Source: CAWGLW01 sp963823525 (GTDB lineage: Bacteria; Pseudomonadota; Gammaproteobacteria; Steroidobacterales; Steroidobacteraceae). Taken from it: DNA of 44,784 nucleotides. Within the stretch, counting starts at the first letter, position 1. Each line of letters begins with the position of its first letter. The position numbers and the translations under genes are program-made. This document shows positions 17,551 through 25,795 of this stretch, piece by piece. A model generated the notes under the pieces. It saw only the letters and a list, made by a program, of their open reading frames with translations. It had not been told where the DNA came from and made no database searches. The stretch covers positions 1 through 44,784 of the forward strand of contig CAWGLW010000003.1 of the NCBI GenBank assembly GCA_963823525.1, in the 5' to 3' direction.

Positions 17551-19383
17551 TCAGACGCCGACATCCGGTGCGTGCTTCTGCAGCCAGATTTCCAGGATCA
17601 TCAGAATCCAGATGAGCTCGCCGTAGTAACCGGCATGCACATCCCTGTGCTTCTGCAGCGTGTCCTTGAGGAATTCATCCTGGAAAATGCCACGCTTTGA
17701 CAAGGCTGCAACGCTGCTCTCGGCGATCCCCCGAAGGTCATCATGAGTGCGTGTCCAGACACCGAAGGGCAGTCCAAATCCGTGCTTTTCCTTGTCAATT
17801 ATCAAGTCCGGTAAAAATCCTCGCATCGCCGTTCGGTAGAACCATCGCAGATCGCCGCGGCGGATCTTCCAGTCAGTGGGGAGTTGGCAGGCAAAGTCGA
17901 CAAGTTGCCGATCAAGCATCGGATACGCCACGTCGGTCCCGGCGAGGCGGCACATGGAGTTCACCTTGACCAGGTCATTGTCATGCAGGGTGAAGCGCCA
18001 GTCGAGCTGCAGCATCCGGTCCAGCGGCTCATCGGAGCTGCACGAACGGTATTCTTCGCGGAGCATCTCCAGCGGCTCATCCGGATTGATGTCCTGCAGA
18101 AATGCCGCGGAAAAAACATCACTCAGCTGGTTCCGATGCAGATAATTGTAGCTTTGCAGTCGGTCCGGCAAGGGAACCTTGGCCTGCTCGATGTAGCTCT
18201 GTGCTTTGCGCAGCAGGCTGAGGCCCGTGCCGCTCAAGGCAGCACGAACACCGGGTTCGAGCAGTCCCGTTCGGAGAAATGCAGGGATGCGTGAGTACCG
18301 TTCGAAGACAAACTGCTTCGCGTAACGGGCGTTACCGCCGAAGATTTCATCGCCACCATCGCCGGCGAGCATGAAATCGAACCCCGCTTTGCGCGCCTGA
18401 AGGGCGCAGTGATAAACAGCGACGGCGGATGAGTTGCCGAAGGGTTCCGGCATCGCGCCGGCGATATCTTCAATGGAGTTGACGACCTCCGACGGCGTTA
18501 GTTCGTGACGATGCCAATTCAGGCCGAATGTCTTTGCGGCCGCTTCGGCGAACTCGGATTCGTCATAGGCCTTTTCGCCGAAGCCTATCGAGAACGCGTG
18601 GACGTTTTCACCGCCGAGGATTTGTGCGGCGAATCCCGCAACGCTTGAGCTGTCCAGGCCGCCGCTAAGAAAGCAGGCCGTCTGTCTGTCGCCCTCGGGC
18701 AGGGCTTTTGCGACCGCATCTTTCAGCAGCCGGCCAGCCTCGCTGACCGCGGATTGGAGATCGCTGGTTCGTGAGCGCGGCTTCTCCTGACGATGACGCC
18801 GGATGTCCAGTTGCTCGTGATCACAGCTCAGGGAACTGCCAATCGGTAATGCGTCTATTCCCTTGAGCGCGCTTTTCGGCGCGGGAATGACGTGAAAGTA
18901 GACGTAGTCATAAATCGCCTGACGGGAGATTTCGGTGGACCCGGTCCCCTCGGCAATCCACGATAAGTCGGTTGCGACTCGAAACTCGTTTCTTGTCCGG
19001 GAATAGTAGAGCCGTCGAATTCCCATCCGGTCACCGACCGCGAGCAGCCGTCTGCGATTGCTGTCGACGACCACGCATGCCTGGTTGCCGGTCAGCCCCC
19101 CCGCGATGCGCTGCGGATCCTCGTTTGCGAGAAAAGCGGCGAGAATCGCTTCGGCACCGGATAGCCGTGACCCTCCCGGGCCCGGATGGGCTGCATCAGC
19201 CGTACCGCACAGCACGGCTGCAACCTGGCCGTCCGCGCTGACCGCATGGGCCGAGCCTTGCAGGAAGAAGCCGGGGCCGATAATCGCGTCCTGCGGCCGG
19301 GTGCCGCGAGCATTCGGTACGCTATCGTCAAATGTCAACAGCGCCAGGAGCGCGGGTTCTAAGCTGGTTTCAGAGGAACGCAT
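17551..19383 (-). CDS. Asparagine-synthase homologue lacking the glutaminase cysteine
   Basis: A 610-aa asparagine-synthase-family protein on the opposite strand. The synthetase domain is complete: PPi loop SGGLDSS (240-246), AGDGGDEIFGG, and conserved RWFYRTAMRGFLPDLII near the C-terminus. The N-terminal half keeps the fold of a class II glutaminase domain (GDRMGIRRLYYSRT, FRVATDLSWIA), but the protein begins MRSSETSLEP and no in-frame upstream start supplies Met-Cys-Gly. It therefore should not use glutamine. It could take free ammonia or join an amine to a carboxylate, as beta-lactam-synthetase relatives do (inference). It is convergent with the deacetylase, with 58 bases between the stops. 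Confidence 0.88.
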   Translation of the reverse strand: MRSSETSLEPALLALLTFDDSVPNARGTRPQDAIIGPGFFLQGSAHAVSADGQVAAVLCGTADAAHPGPGGSRLSGAEAILAAFLANEDPQRIAGGLTGNQACVVVDSNRRRLLAVGDRMGIRRLYYSRTRNEFRVATDLSWIAEGTGSTEISRQAIYDYVYFHVIPAPKSALKGIDALPIGSSLSCDHEQLDIRRHRQEKPRSRTSDLQSAVSEAGRLLKDAVAKALPEGDRQTACFLSGGLDSSSVAGFAAQILGGENVHAFSIGFGEKAYDESEFAEAAAKTFGLNWHRHELTPSEVVNSIEDIAGAMPEPFGNSSAVAVYHCALQARKAGFDFMLAGDGGDEIFGGNARYAKQFVFERYSRIPAFLRTGLLEPGVRAALSGTGLSLLRKAQSYIEQAKVPLPDRLQSYNYLHRNQLSDVFSAAFLQDINPDEPLEMLREEYRSCSSDEPLDRMLQLDWRFTLHDNDLVKVNSMCRLAGTDVAYPMLDRQLVDFACQLPTDWKIRRGDLRWFYRTAMRGFLPDLIIDKEKHGFGLPFGVWTRTHDDLRGIAESSVAALSKRGIFQDEFLKDTLQKHRDVHAGYYGELIWILMILEIWLQKHAPDVGV

Positions 19384-19649
19384 CGTCAGGAGTCTTTCCG
19401 CAGTCTGTGCCGGGCGCTAATGGTAGCCGATGCGCCATGACTGCAGTGTGCGACAGGTCATGCTACGGTTTGAACATAAGCGGAGCCGCGGGCCATGTTG
19501 AGACACGTGGCGCCATCGACGATTGATTTCCCTGTAAAATCCTATCTTGATGAAATACGTTCCGCGAACCAGCCCGGCAATGCTGTCCTGGGCTGACCGG
19601 AACCCGAGGCAAGAATGACTGCAAGACTGCAAGACTGCGAGGCCAACCG
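19384..19649. other. Divergent intergenic region
   Basis: A 266-base region between the divergent amidotransferase homologue (-) and TPR gene (+), so promoters for both should lie here. I see no convincing -35/-10 pair and no sigma-54 element. A six-base inverted repeat, CAGCCC at 19570-19575 with GGGCTG at 19590-19595, and a tandem 8-mer next to the TPR ribosome-binding site are the only structures noted. Confidence 0.5.
19617..19640 (+). repeat. Three tandem copies of an 8-base unit beside the ribosome-binding site
   Basis: GACTGCAA, GACTGCAA and GACTGCGA lie head to tail. The last copy overlaps the GCGAGG ribosome-binding site of the TPR gene, whose GTG start is nine bases downstream of the repeat. 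Slippage by one unit would change the leader rather than the frame. Confidence 0.8.
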
Positions 19650-20381
19650 GTGAGAAATAGACTACGACGCATCGCCATCTGTTCACTCGCGCTGCTTGCC
19701 AGCGATGCCGCACTGGCATTCCAGTTTCAGGCGACTGAGGCTGAATGGGCGTCATGGCCAGCCTATTGCAAAGCACGGTATGCAACCGTCCGGATTGGCA
19801 AGACGCTCGGCTACGACCGGCAGATAAGCCCGGCGGAGATTGAGCGCTGGTATAACGCGGTGGGGCAGGACGCCTGGTACGGTCTGCATCATTTCTGCGC
19901 CGGCATGGCATTGCTGGATCGGGCAAAAGCCGAGAGCAATCCCAGCCGTCGGGCCAACGACCTGCAGACTTCGTTGACCAATTACAGCTACATGCTGAGA
20001 AACACGCCCAACGGAAACCCGTTTCATGCGGAAACACTGGCGCGCATGGCGCTGGTTTACAAGGAAAGTGGCGATAGAACCCAGGCTGAGGCCTATTTCA
20101 AGCGCGCGATACAGGAAGGCCCCGAGCATGCAGCTGGCTACCTTGGCCTGTACCAGTTCTATCGGGATCAAGGCGATGACCGGGAAGCCCTGGCGATACT
20201 GACTCAGGCAGACGAGGTGACGCAGGGTCAGTCTGCAGAGGTCAAGTATTTTCTCGGCATGGTGAGCCTCGATCTCGGCAACCGCGAGGCGGCGCTGGAG
20301 TATGCGCGCGAGGCCTACGCGCTGGGCTACCAGCTGCCGGCGCTACGCGATCGGCTGGCGAAGATGGGCCTCAATCTCTAA
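19650..20381 (+). CDS. Secreted TPR-repeat protein of unknown function
   Basis: A 243-aa protein with a signal peptide (RRIAICSLALLASDAALA, cleavage before Phe-Gln). An N-terminal domain has conserved-looking Trp/Cys/Tyr residues (WASWPAYCKARY, WYGLHHFCAGMALL), then TPR-like helices follow (AETLARMALVYKESGDRTQ, HAAGYLGLYQFYRDQGD, VKYFLGMVSLDLGNREAA). It is probably a periplasmic scaffold. Start GTG 19650 follows GCGAGG at 19637-19642. The stop overlaps the convergent sulfotransferase by eleven bases. I do not recognise a named family. Confidence 0.8.
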   Translation: MRNRLRRIAICSLALLASDAALAFQFQATEAEWASWPAYCKARYATVRIGKTLGYDRQISPAEIERWYNAVGQDAWYGLHHFCAGMALLDRAKAESNPSRRANDLQTSLTNYSYMLRNTPNGNPFHAETLARMALVYKESGDRTQAEAYFKRAIQEGPEHAAGYLGLYQFYRDQGDDREALAILTQADEVTQGQSAEVKYFLGMVSLDLGNREAALEYAREAYALGYQLPALRDRLAKMGLNL

Positions 20382-21282
20382 AGACCGACGACGCCTCGCG
20401 CGTTGCAACGGCGCTTCGTGCGGCGGCTCCACAGCCGTATTGAGTCGGGGGCTGTGCCGCGCCGGGCATTCTTGAGTCGGTTGAGCCAAGGCGAGCAGCC
20501 TCCAGCCGATCCATCATTGACTGCGCCAGCTGAGCTATTTGCTCATCGACCTCGGGTTCCGGGTGACGCCCGATGGACCTCGGAGAAAAATGGGCATGAT
20601 ATTCAGGCTCGAGCGTCAGGCCGACATGCGCCCATGCTCGATGCAGTTCTTCATCCGGATTGGCGATCAGGCTTTCGTAACTGATCAGCGTAATACGCGG
20701 ATCCTGGGCCAGATTCTGCGAGAAGAGCAGATCGTTACGTATGTACCAGAAAAGAGCACGCGCTGAATTATCGCTCAGGCCACGATCGTAGTGTTCGCGC
20801 AGCAGGGCAAGTTGCGAATCGGACAGGTTCATGCGGCGCCAACGGGCACGTTCCGGTTCTTCGAGGGTCATGCGGAGATTTTCCAGCGGGCTGCGCCAGT
20901 GCGACGTTCGCACCGCCGAATTGACGACATCCTTGTAGTTCCGGTAGATCCAGATGCCCCGTGAATCCGTGAAATGATTCAACAGTTCGCGCGCTCGCGC
21001 ACTGTCGGCCAGCGACTTGAATATCACATGACTCGCATGCGAAGAATTGATCAATCCCTCGAGCGTCTCCAGCGGTCTCAGCATGAAATCATCAAATGCG
21101 TCCTCGTCACTCTCGTTGTAGACGTCGGTGCTGCGTGTGCGGGTAAAACACTCCTTCAGCATGTTCGTTCCCGAGCGCTGGTCGCCGAAGACGAAAACGG
21201 CCGTGGTCTTCTCCGCCGGGCCCGCCAGCCAGTTTCGGAAATGTTTCAGTTGCTTTCGTATTCGTTCGCGCTGAGGAAGCAT
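20371..21282 (-). CDS. Sulfotransferase-family protein
   Basis: A PAPS-dependent sulfotransferase-like protein, 303 aa. The 5'-phosphosulfate loop is FGDQRSGTNML (32-42) and the 3'-phosphate motif WIYRNYKDVVNSAV has Arg114 and Ser122. The first is a GxxRSGT variant rather than PKSGTTW, common in bacterial carbohydrate sulfotransferases. I chose ATG 21282 over the in-frame GTG 21315 because GAAGGA at 21294-21289 lies six bases upstream. No signal or membrane segment is present, so it acts in the cytoplasm. It is the first of three sulfotransferases in the window. Confidence 0.85.
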   Translation of the reverse strand: MLPQRERIRKQLKHFRNWLAGPAEKTTAVFVFGDQRSGTNMLKECFTRTRSTDVYNESDEDAFDDFMLRPLETLEGLINSSHASHVIFKSLADSARARELLNHFTDSRGIWIYRNYKDVVNSAVRTSHWRSPLENLRMTLEEPERARWRRMNLSDSQLALLREHYDRGLSDNSARALFWYIRNDLLFSQNLAQDPRITLISYESLIANPDEELHRAWAHVGLTLEPEYHAHFSPRSIGRHPEPEVDEQIAQLAQSMMDRLEAARLGSTDSRMPGAAQPPTQYGCGAAARSAVATREASSVFRD

Positions 21283-21288
21283 GCTGGA

Positions 21289-21294
21289 TCCTTC
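21289..21294 (-). promoter_or_regulatory. Ribosome-binding site deciding the sulfotransferase start
   Basis: GAAGGA on the - strand, six bases before ATG 21282. It favours this ATG over GTG 21315. Confidence 0.7.
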
Positions 21295-21480
21295 GAGTAA
21301 AGTGCCTGACGGCACGCGGGTCGGCGCTGGTCCGTAACCCGGGCTCTGCGACCTGGACGGCGGTCTGCGGGAGCCCGGAAAAGAGACGGGCGAGTCGCTG
21401 AAAACACTTCTGCTATCCTAGCGGCGCGGCGGGTTACCGAACCAGTACCTGCCTGTGACGCGAGTCGCAAACCAGCGATG

Positions 21481-22647
21481 TTACCCGGCGTCTCGCATGC
21501 GTCGGCGGCGTGCTGAAAGGTTGCGCTGAATCTTGGCGGTGGTGGCACGCCAGACCGGCCGTGGGTCGCTGAGGTCCAGGTACGGTAGCACGAGGCGGCG
21601 TCGGGCTATCGTGTTGCGGGCCATGCCGGCCAGGACGAAGCCCAGGGCCTTCGGGTCGCGCTCAGTGTTGACCCAGGTGTAATGGTCGACCAGCGGGACG
21701 TCGGGCAATGGCAGTCCGGCCTGGTCGCAGTATTCGATCCACGGCAGGTTCATGCCATTCGAGATGCAAACCTGGACCCAGAAATCGGTGCGTCCGACCG
21801 TCGGCTCAATCACCCAGAGAGCACCTTCTGGGTCGCGTTTCAGCTCAAGTGAGGCCGGGCCGCTGATTGCGGTGGATTCGAAAAAGCGCCGGGTTTCCAG
21901 ATACACGTCGTCGGCCGGACTCGGCTCCGCGACCGTCGTATGTCCCATGGGTCGGGAGCGCAGTTTACGGCCGTCAAATCGGGCGGCAATCTCGCCCCGT
22001 CGAAGATACACGGCACAGAAATGGATCAACTCATCACCGCCGGGTATGAATTGCTGTACGAGAACAGGCAGTGCGTCTACGTGGTGAGAGACGAAATCCG
22101 TCAGCCCGTCAGCTGAGTCAACGATCGCTGTCTTGAAGGAAGAAAGCGGTCGTGCCGGTTTCGTAATAAGCGGGAATGACAACGAGTCAGCTATCGCACG
22201 GGTTTCATCAAGGCTGGTCAGAGTATGCGAGGCCGGGTACCGGCAGTGGGTCGCCTGGCTGTGTCGTTCGTGCTCCGTTTTTTCGAGCAGAGCGGCCGTT
22301 TCTTGCCTCGCGGCTGCCCAGCTGAGGCGGTAGAGCCCTTGCAGTTCGGGCCAGGCGTTTGCGACTTCGGCCACCATACCGTCGTTGGTGAGGAACAGAA
22401 TGGGGGGCGATGAACCTCCAATCCGGGTGCGCAATTGGATCAGCGAGTCGATCAGTCCCCGGCCCGATATTGCGGGAACCGTGTGAACCTTTGCCAGGCC
22501 AGTCCGATTGCCAGGCAATTCGGGTCGAGCCTCAGCCGCGTGCACCGGAACTCCCTGCAAGGCCAGCGCCCGGACGATCGCGAGACCATGCGAGCAGAGC
22601 CCGACGACCAGTGCGGGAACCTCTGGTTGCGTCTTCGGATGTGCCAA
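21481..22647 (-). CDS. ATP-grasp ligase of an exopolysaccharide locus
   Basis: A 388-aa ATP-grasp protein resembling the carbamoyl-phosphate-synthase-like/D-aspartate-ligase-like group. It would join a carboxylate to an amine through an acyl phosphate. An N-terminal Rossmann-like region (LVVGLCSHGLAIVRALAL) is followed by the ATP-binding lobe (PLITKPARPLSSFKT, VLVQQFIPGGDELIHF) and the metal-binding motif LWVIEPTVGRTDFWVQ. Start is TTG 22647, the first codon after an in-frame stop; GAGG at 22657-22654 lies exactly six bases upstream. The substrate is unknown; aminoacylation of a sugar is a reasonable inference. Confidence 0.82.
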   Translation of the reverse strand: MAHPKTQPEVPALVVGLCSHGLAIVRALALQGVPVHAAEARPELPGNRTGLAKVHTVPAISGRGLIDSLIQLRTRIGGSSPPILFLTNDGMVAEVANAWPELQGLYRLSWAAARQETAALLEKTEHERHSQATHCRYPASHTLTSLDETRAIADSLSFPLITKPARPLSSFKTAIVDSADGLTDFVSHHVDALPVLVQQFIPGGDELIHFCAVYLRRGEIAARFDGRKLRSRPMGHTTVAEPSPADDVYLETRRFFESTAISGPASLELKRDPEGALWVIEPTVGRTDFWVQVCISNGMNLPWIEYCDQAGLPLPDVPLVDHYTWVNTERDPKALGFVLAGMARNTIARRRLVLPYLDLSDPRPVWRATTAKIQRNLSARRRRMRDAG

Positions 22648-22879
22648 TCAACACCTCATGAATGCGAGTTTAATAATGCACGCCAGGCAGGTCCGAATTC
22701 TAGACGGGTCGGCCAGCACCGCATTGTGTGCTGCGTCGCGCTGGCATCGTCTTCCCGCCGCGGGCCCCCGCGAGTTTGAGAACCGGTGCGCAGTTTGTTG
22801 TCATAAGCGGGCGGATAATCGGCCCATCCACGCAGGGGTGGATACACACTAGCCGTCGCAGGCGGGAAGGGACTCTTAG
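22648..22879. other. Divergent intergenic region
   Basis: 232 bases between the ATP-grasp gene (-) and the kelch-like gene (+). It contains GAGG (22654-22657, - strand) for the TTG start and AAGGG before ATG 22880. A perfect six-base stem, ATCCAC at 22826-22831 with GTGGAT at 22838-22843 (six-base loop), lies about 37 bases before ATG 22880. It has no U-tract, so it is more likely an operator or leader hairpin than a terminator. No clear promoter was found. Confidence 0.5.
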
Positions 22880-24673
22880 ATGAAAACACTGTACTCCTTG
22901 GCAATACCGGGCTGGCGGTCGGCCAGTGCGCTGTTGTTCGTGCTGCTTGCGGTCCTTGTATCGCCGCTTGCCCTGGGGCAGTCCGCAGCGCCGGTGCTGC
23001 GGCCCGGGTATTGGGTCGAGATCAAGGACAGCAGGCTGCGTGATGTCGGACCGGCCGTCTCCCCAGGCGGCAATCTGGCCAAGGTCGTTGATGCCTGGAG
23101 CGGGGCTGCGCTCGATACGAAGCGCGATTGGCTGATGGTCTGGGGGGGTGGCCATTCGAACTACGCGGGCAATGAGGTCTACGCTTTCGACCTGCATGAG
23201 TTCCGGTGGCTACGGCTCAGTGATCCCAGCCCCGCGGACGACTCCAAGGAGGCAGTGTATCCCGACGGCCAGCCACGTTCACGCCATACCTACGACTACA
23301 TTGAATACGTTCCGGCGTGGGATCGGCTGGTGTCTTTTGGGGGCTCGGGCCCCTGGCCGCGTGGCGGTGGTGAGTTCACTCGTGAGATCTCCGAGTTCGA
23401 TCTGGCTGAGCGCCGTTGGGTGACGGGCGAACGGGCGGCCGTCCCCCCGGGTGGAAGCATGATTGCGGCGATCGCGCAGGTCGATCCGGCGACCGGCAAC
23501 GTGTTTTTTGTACCCGGGGCACGTGGCGCAATGCTCCGGCTTGATCCTGTGACCGGGAAATGGCGAGGCGGCTGGGAACGCGCCCGTCTGACCGCTCATG
23601 CAACCGGCGCGATCGATCCGGAGAGGCGTCTTCTGGTCGCCGTCGGGCTCGGCAACCAGGCGGGAAACCGGCAGGCGCTGTCGTGGGATCTGGATCGTGG
23701 CGGTGCGCCGACCGATCTGACGGAGTTGACACAGGGCGATACCGACGTCGAGCGTGCAATTGCGCCGGGCTTCGTGTACCACGCGCCGACCCGGCGCTTT
23801 GTTGCCTGGATGGGCGGTACGGACCTCTACACGCTGGATCCCGAAACCTGGCGTTGGGAAAAGGTTCCAGCCGCGAAAGATAACGAGGTTGATCCAGGGC
23901 CCCAGTCTCCAAGAGGCACCTATGGGCGGTTTCAATATTTACCTCGACTCGATGCGTTCGTTCTGGTCAACAGCGTGGACCAGAACGTATACCTGATCAA
24001 ACCTGACTTCAGCATGCTGAAGGCGGCGTCAGACGATCGAGTCGGGCCGCCGGTGGTCGAATTGAGTGCAATCCGGTCAGCGTCAGAACCGTCCGATACG
24101 CTAATGCTGTCCTGGAGCGCGTATGGCGCGAATCATTGCGAGGCAGCGGGATCGTGGACTGGCTCGAGAAAGCCTTTCGGCTCGGAGCGGGTGCTCGCAA
24201 CCGGGCAAGGCGCGCGCTACTCGCTGATTTGTGCCGGCAATCACGGCAGCGCCGAAGCGACGGCGGCCGATCCGGGCACCGCTGTCCCGGTCATTTCACT
24301 GGCGGCAGAGCCGCGGGCGGTCAATGCGGGTGAGGCGACGACGATCCGCTGGCAAGCGAGCGGGGCCGGTTTTTGCAATGCACGCAATGCCTGGCACGGT
24401 CCGCGTGCGGGTGCCGGGTCCGAGCGGACACCGGTGCTGCTGGAGGATGCAACTTTCGAGTTGATCTGCGATGACGGAGCCAGGCCAACTTTTGCCCGGG
24501 TTCACGTCCAGGTCGTCCAGGCCAAGACGCAGAACTCAGCGGGGTCTTCGACCCCCGGCAAAACGGCCGAGGAAGGAGGAATCGGCACGATGGACCTGAT
24601 GGGCCACGCGGTGCTCATGGTACTCGGCACTTTCGCAGCCCTGCGCAGTGGGCAATTGCGCGCGACAACTTGA
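22880..24673 (+). CDS. Secreted kelch/galactose-oxidase-like protein with C-terminal hydrophobic tail
   Basis: A 597-aa exported protein with a signal peptide ending near LALGQ. Residues ~30-370 form kelch-like beta-propeller repeats, with the striking motif WGGGHSNYAGNEVYAFD at about 88-104. Two copies of a small Cys/Trp domain follow (LSWSAYGANHCEAAGSW and IRWQASGAGFCNARNAW), each ending in an ICAGN or ICDDG strand. The C-terminus has a Gly-rich stretch, a hydrophobic segment (MGHAVLMVLGTFAAL) and a short tail with one Arg. It resembles a sorting or anchoring tail but has no PEP motif. The same kelch motif recurs in the gene at 33314. Function, possibly glycan binding or oxidation, is inferred. 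Confidence 0.82.
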   Translation: MKTLYSLAIPGWRSASALLFVLLAVLVSPLALGQSAAPVLRPGYWVEIKDSRLRDVGPAVSPGGNLAKVVDAWSGAALDTKRDWLMVWGGGHSNYAGNEVYAFDLHEFRWLRLSDPSPADDSKEAVYPDGQPRSRHTYDYIEYVPAWDRLVSFGGSGPWPRGGGEFTREISEFDLAERRWVTGERAAVPPGGSMIAAIAQVDPATGNVFFVPGARGAMLRLDPVTGKWRGGWERARLTAHATGAIDPERRLLVAVGLGNQAGNRQALSWDLDRGGAPTDLTELTQGDTDVERAIAPGFVYHAPTRRFVAWMGGTDLYTLDPETWRWEKVPAAKDNEVDPGPQSPRGTYGRFQYLPRLDAFVLVNSVDQNVYLIKPDFSMLKAASDDRVGPPVVELSAIRSASEPSDTLMLSWSAYGANHCEAAGSWTGSRKPFGSERVLATGQGARYSLICAGNHGSAEATAADPGTAVPVISLAAEPRAVNAGEATTIRWQASGAGFCNARNAWHGPRAGAGSERTPVLLEDATFELICDDGARPTFARVHVQVVQAKTQNSAGSSTPGKTAEEGGIGTMDLMGHAVLMVLGTFAALRSGQLRATT

Positions 24674-24683
24674 CCTATATAAT
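24656..24683 (+). promoter_or_regulatory. Candidate sigma-70 promoter of the acyl carrier protein gene
   Basis: A perfect TATAAT at 24678-24683 is preceded at 16 bases by TTGCGC (24656-24661), a weak -35. Transcription would begin about seven bases after the -10, at or next to ATG 24691, and there is no Shine-Dalgarno sequence. That predicts a leaderless message. Confidence 0.45.
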
Positions 24684-24690
24684 CAATACG

Positions 24691-24954
24691 ATGACAGCAA
24701 AACCTGAGACTCTGCGAGACCTGCGAGACCTGCTCTCGCGAACACTCCAACTCGGCGATCGGTCCGCTGACCTGCACGAATCCACGGCGTTGCTCGGCAA
24801 CCTGCCGGAGCTGGACTCAATGGCTGTCGTCCAGGTGCTTGCCGCAATCGAGGAACACTTCGGCATTACCGTCGACGATGACGAGGTTTCCGCCGATACG
24901 TTTGCCACGTTCGGGGGCCTGGCCGACTTCGTGGAATCCAAACTCGTCGCCTAG
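24691..24954 (+). CDS. Acyl carrier protein, XrtA-associated
   Basis: An 87-aa carrier protein. The phosphopantetheine site is Ser43 in PELDSMAVVQVL, where DSM replaces the usual DSL. Helix 3 region EEHFGITVDDDEV and the C-terminal helix FGGLADFVESKL are normal. It should carry an acyl or aminoacyl group for the accessory module formed with the two hydrolases downstream and the acyl-CoA ligase and decarboxylase at 38706-41551. I chose ATG 24691; TTG 24670 would add seven residues but overlaps the previous gene's stop and the -10 element. Confidence 0.88.
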   Translation: MTAKPETLRDLRDLLSRTLQLGDRSADLHESTALLGNLPELDSMAVVQVLAAIEEHFGITVDDDEVSADTFATFGGLADFVESKLVA

Positions 24955-24967
24955 CAGTTTCCCGGTC

Positions 24968-25795
24968 TTGAGCGCTTTCCACGTTGCACAGAATCCGTTC
25001 TTTATGGACGGCACCGCCGGACGCTTGTTCTGTATACAGCACGGGGAGTCTCCGAACGCCGGCGACAAGCCTGCGTTGCTGGTGCTTCCGCCGTTTGCTG
25101 AAGAAATGAACAAATCCCGCCGGATGATGGCGATGGCGGCGCAGGCCTACAGCGTAAGCGGCCGGCACGCGTTTCTTGTCGATCTGCACGGCACCGGGGA
25201 CAGCGCAGGGGACTTTCGCGACGCGACGGTCGGTCAATGGTGTGCGGACCTCCAGACGGCGATGAGATGGCTGGCTGACCGGGGATATCGGGACATCGAC
25301 GTACTTGCCATACGTGCCGGTGCGCTGCTCTTCCCGTCAGAGTCGCTGGCCACGGGGCTGCGCCGGAGGCGACTGGCTCTTTGGCAACCGGTCCTTTCGG
25401 GCAAGCAGGTCGTCAGCCAGTTCCTGCGACTGCGTACCGCAGCGTCGATCGTGGGCAAGGCAGGGCAGGAGACGAGTGACCCGCGCAGAGAACTTCAGGA
25501 TGCCGGGTACCTCGAGATTGCCGGCTACGATCTGAGTCGAACGATGGCCGCCGAGCTGGAGACACTTGACCTGCTGGACCTGCTCGGTGCCGGCTGGGAT
25601 CGTCTCCAGTGGATGGATGTGGTCGCCGATACCGATGCGCGGCCCAGTCCTGCCAGCGTGAGGATGGTTTCGACGGCGGCAGCGCGTGGAATCAAGGTCG
25701 AGACGCTTGCTGTTCCGGGCGAGCCTTTCTGGGCGACACCGGAAATCGCAGACGTTCCCGCGCTCGTCAACGTAACGATGGATTTCTTCGCATGA
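24968..25795 (+). CDS. XrtA-associated alpha/beta hydrolase 2 (TIGR03101-like)
   Basis: A 275-aa alpha/beta-hydrolase-fold protein. The oxyanion region LLVLPPFAEEMNKSRRM and LVDLHGTGDSAGDF are typical of 'hydrolase 2' of exosortase A systems. At the expected nucleophile elbow the sequence is VLAIRAGALL, so an Arg stands where Ser or Cys would be; the protein may not be a hydrolase in the strict sense. Start TTG 24968 lies 13 bases after the ACP stop and has no strong ribosome-binding site; ATG 25004 is an alternative. The stop overlaps the next gene (ATGA). Confidence 0.85.
   Translation: MSAFHVAQNPFFMDGTAGRLFCIQHGESPNAGDKPALLVLPPFAEEMNKSRRMMAMAAQAYSVSGRHAFLVDLHGTGDSAGDFRDATVGQWCADLQTAMRWLADRGYRDIDVLAIRAGALLFPSESLATGLRRRRLALWQPVLSGKQVVSQFLRLRTAASIVGKAGQETSDPRRELQDAGYLEIAGYDLSRTMAAELETLDLLDLLGAGWDRLQWMDVVADTDARPSPASVRMVSTAAARGIKVETLAVPGEPFWATPEIADVPALVNVTMDFFA

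Noticed and set aside
22826..22843. Hairpin upstream of the kelch-like gene as a terminator
   Set aside because: It has a short stem, no U-tract, and no transcript on that strand needs terminating there.
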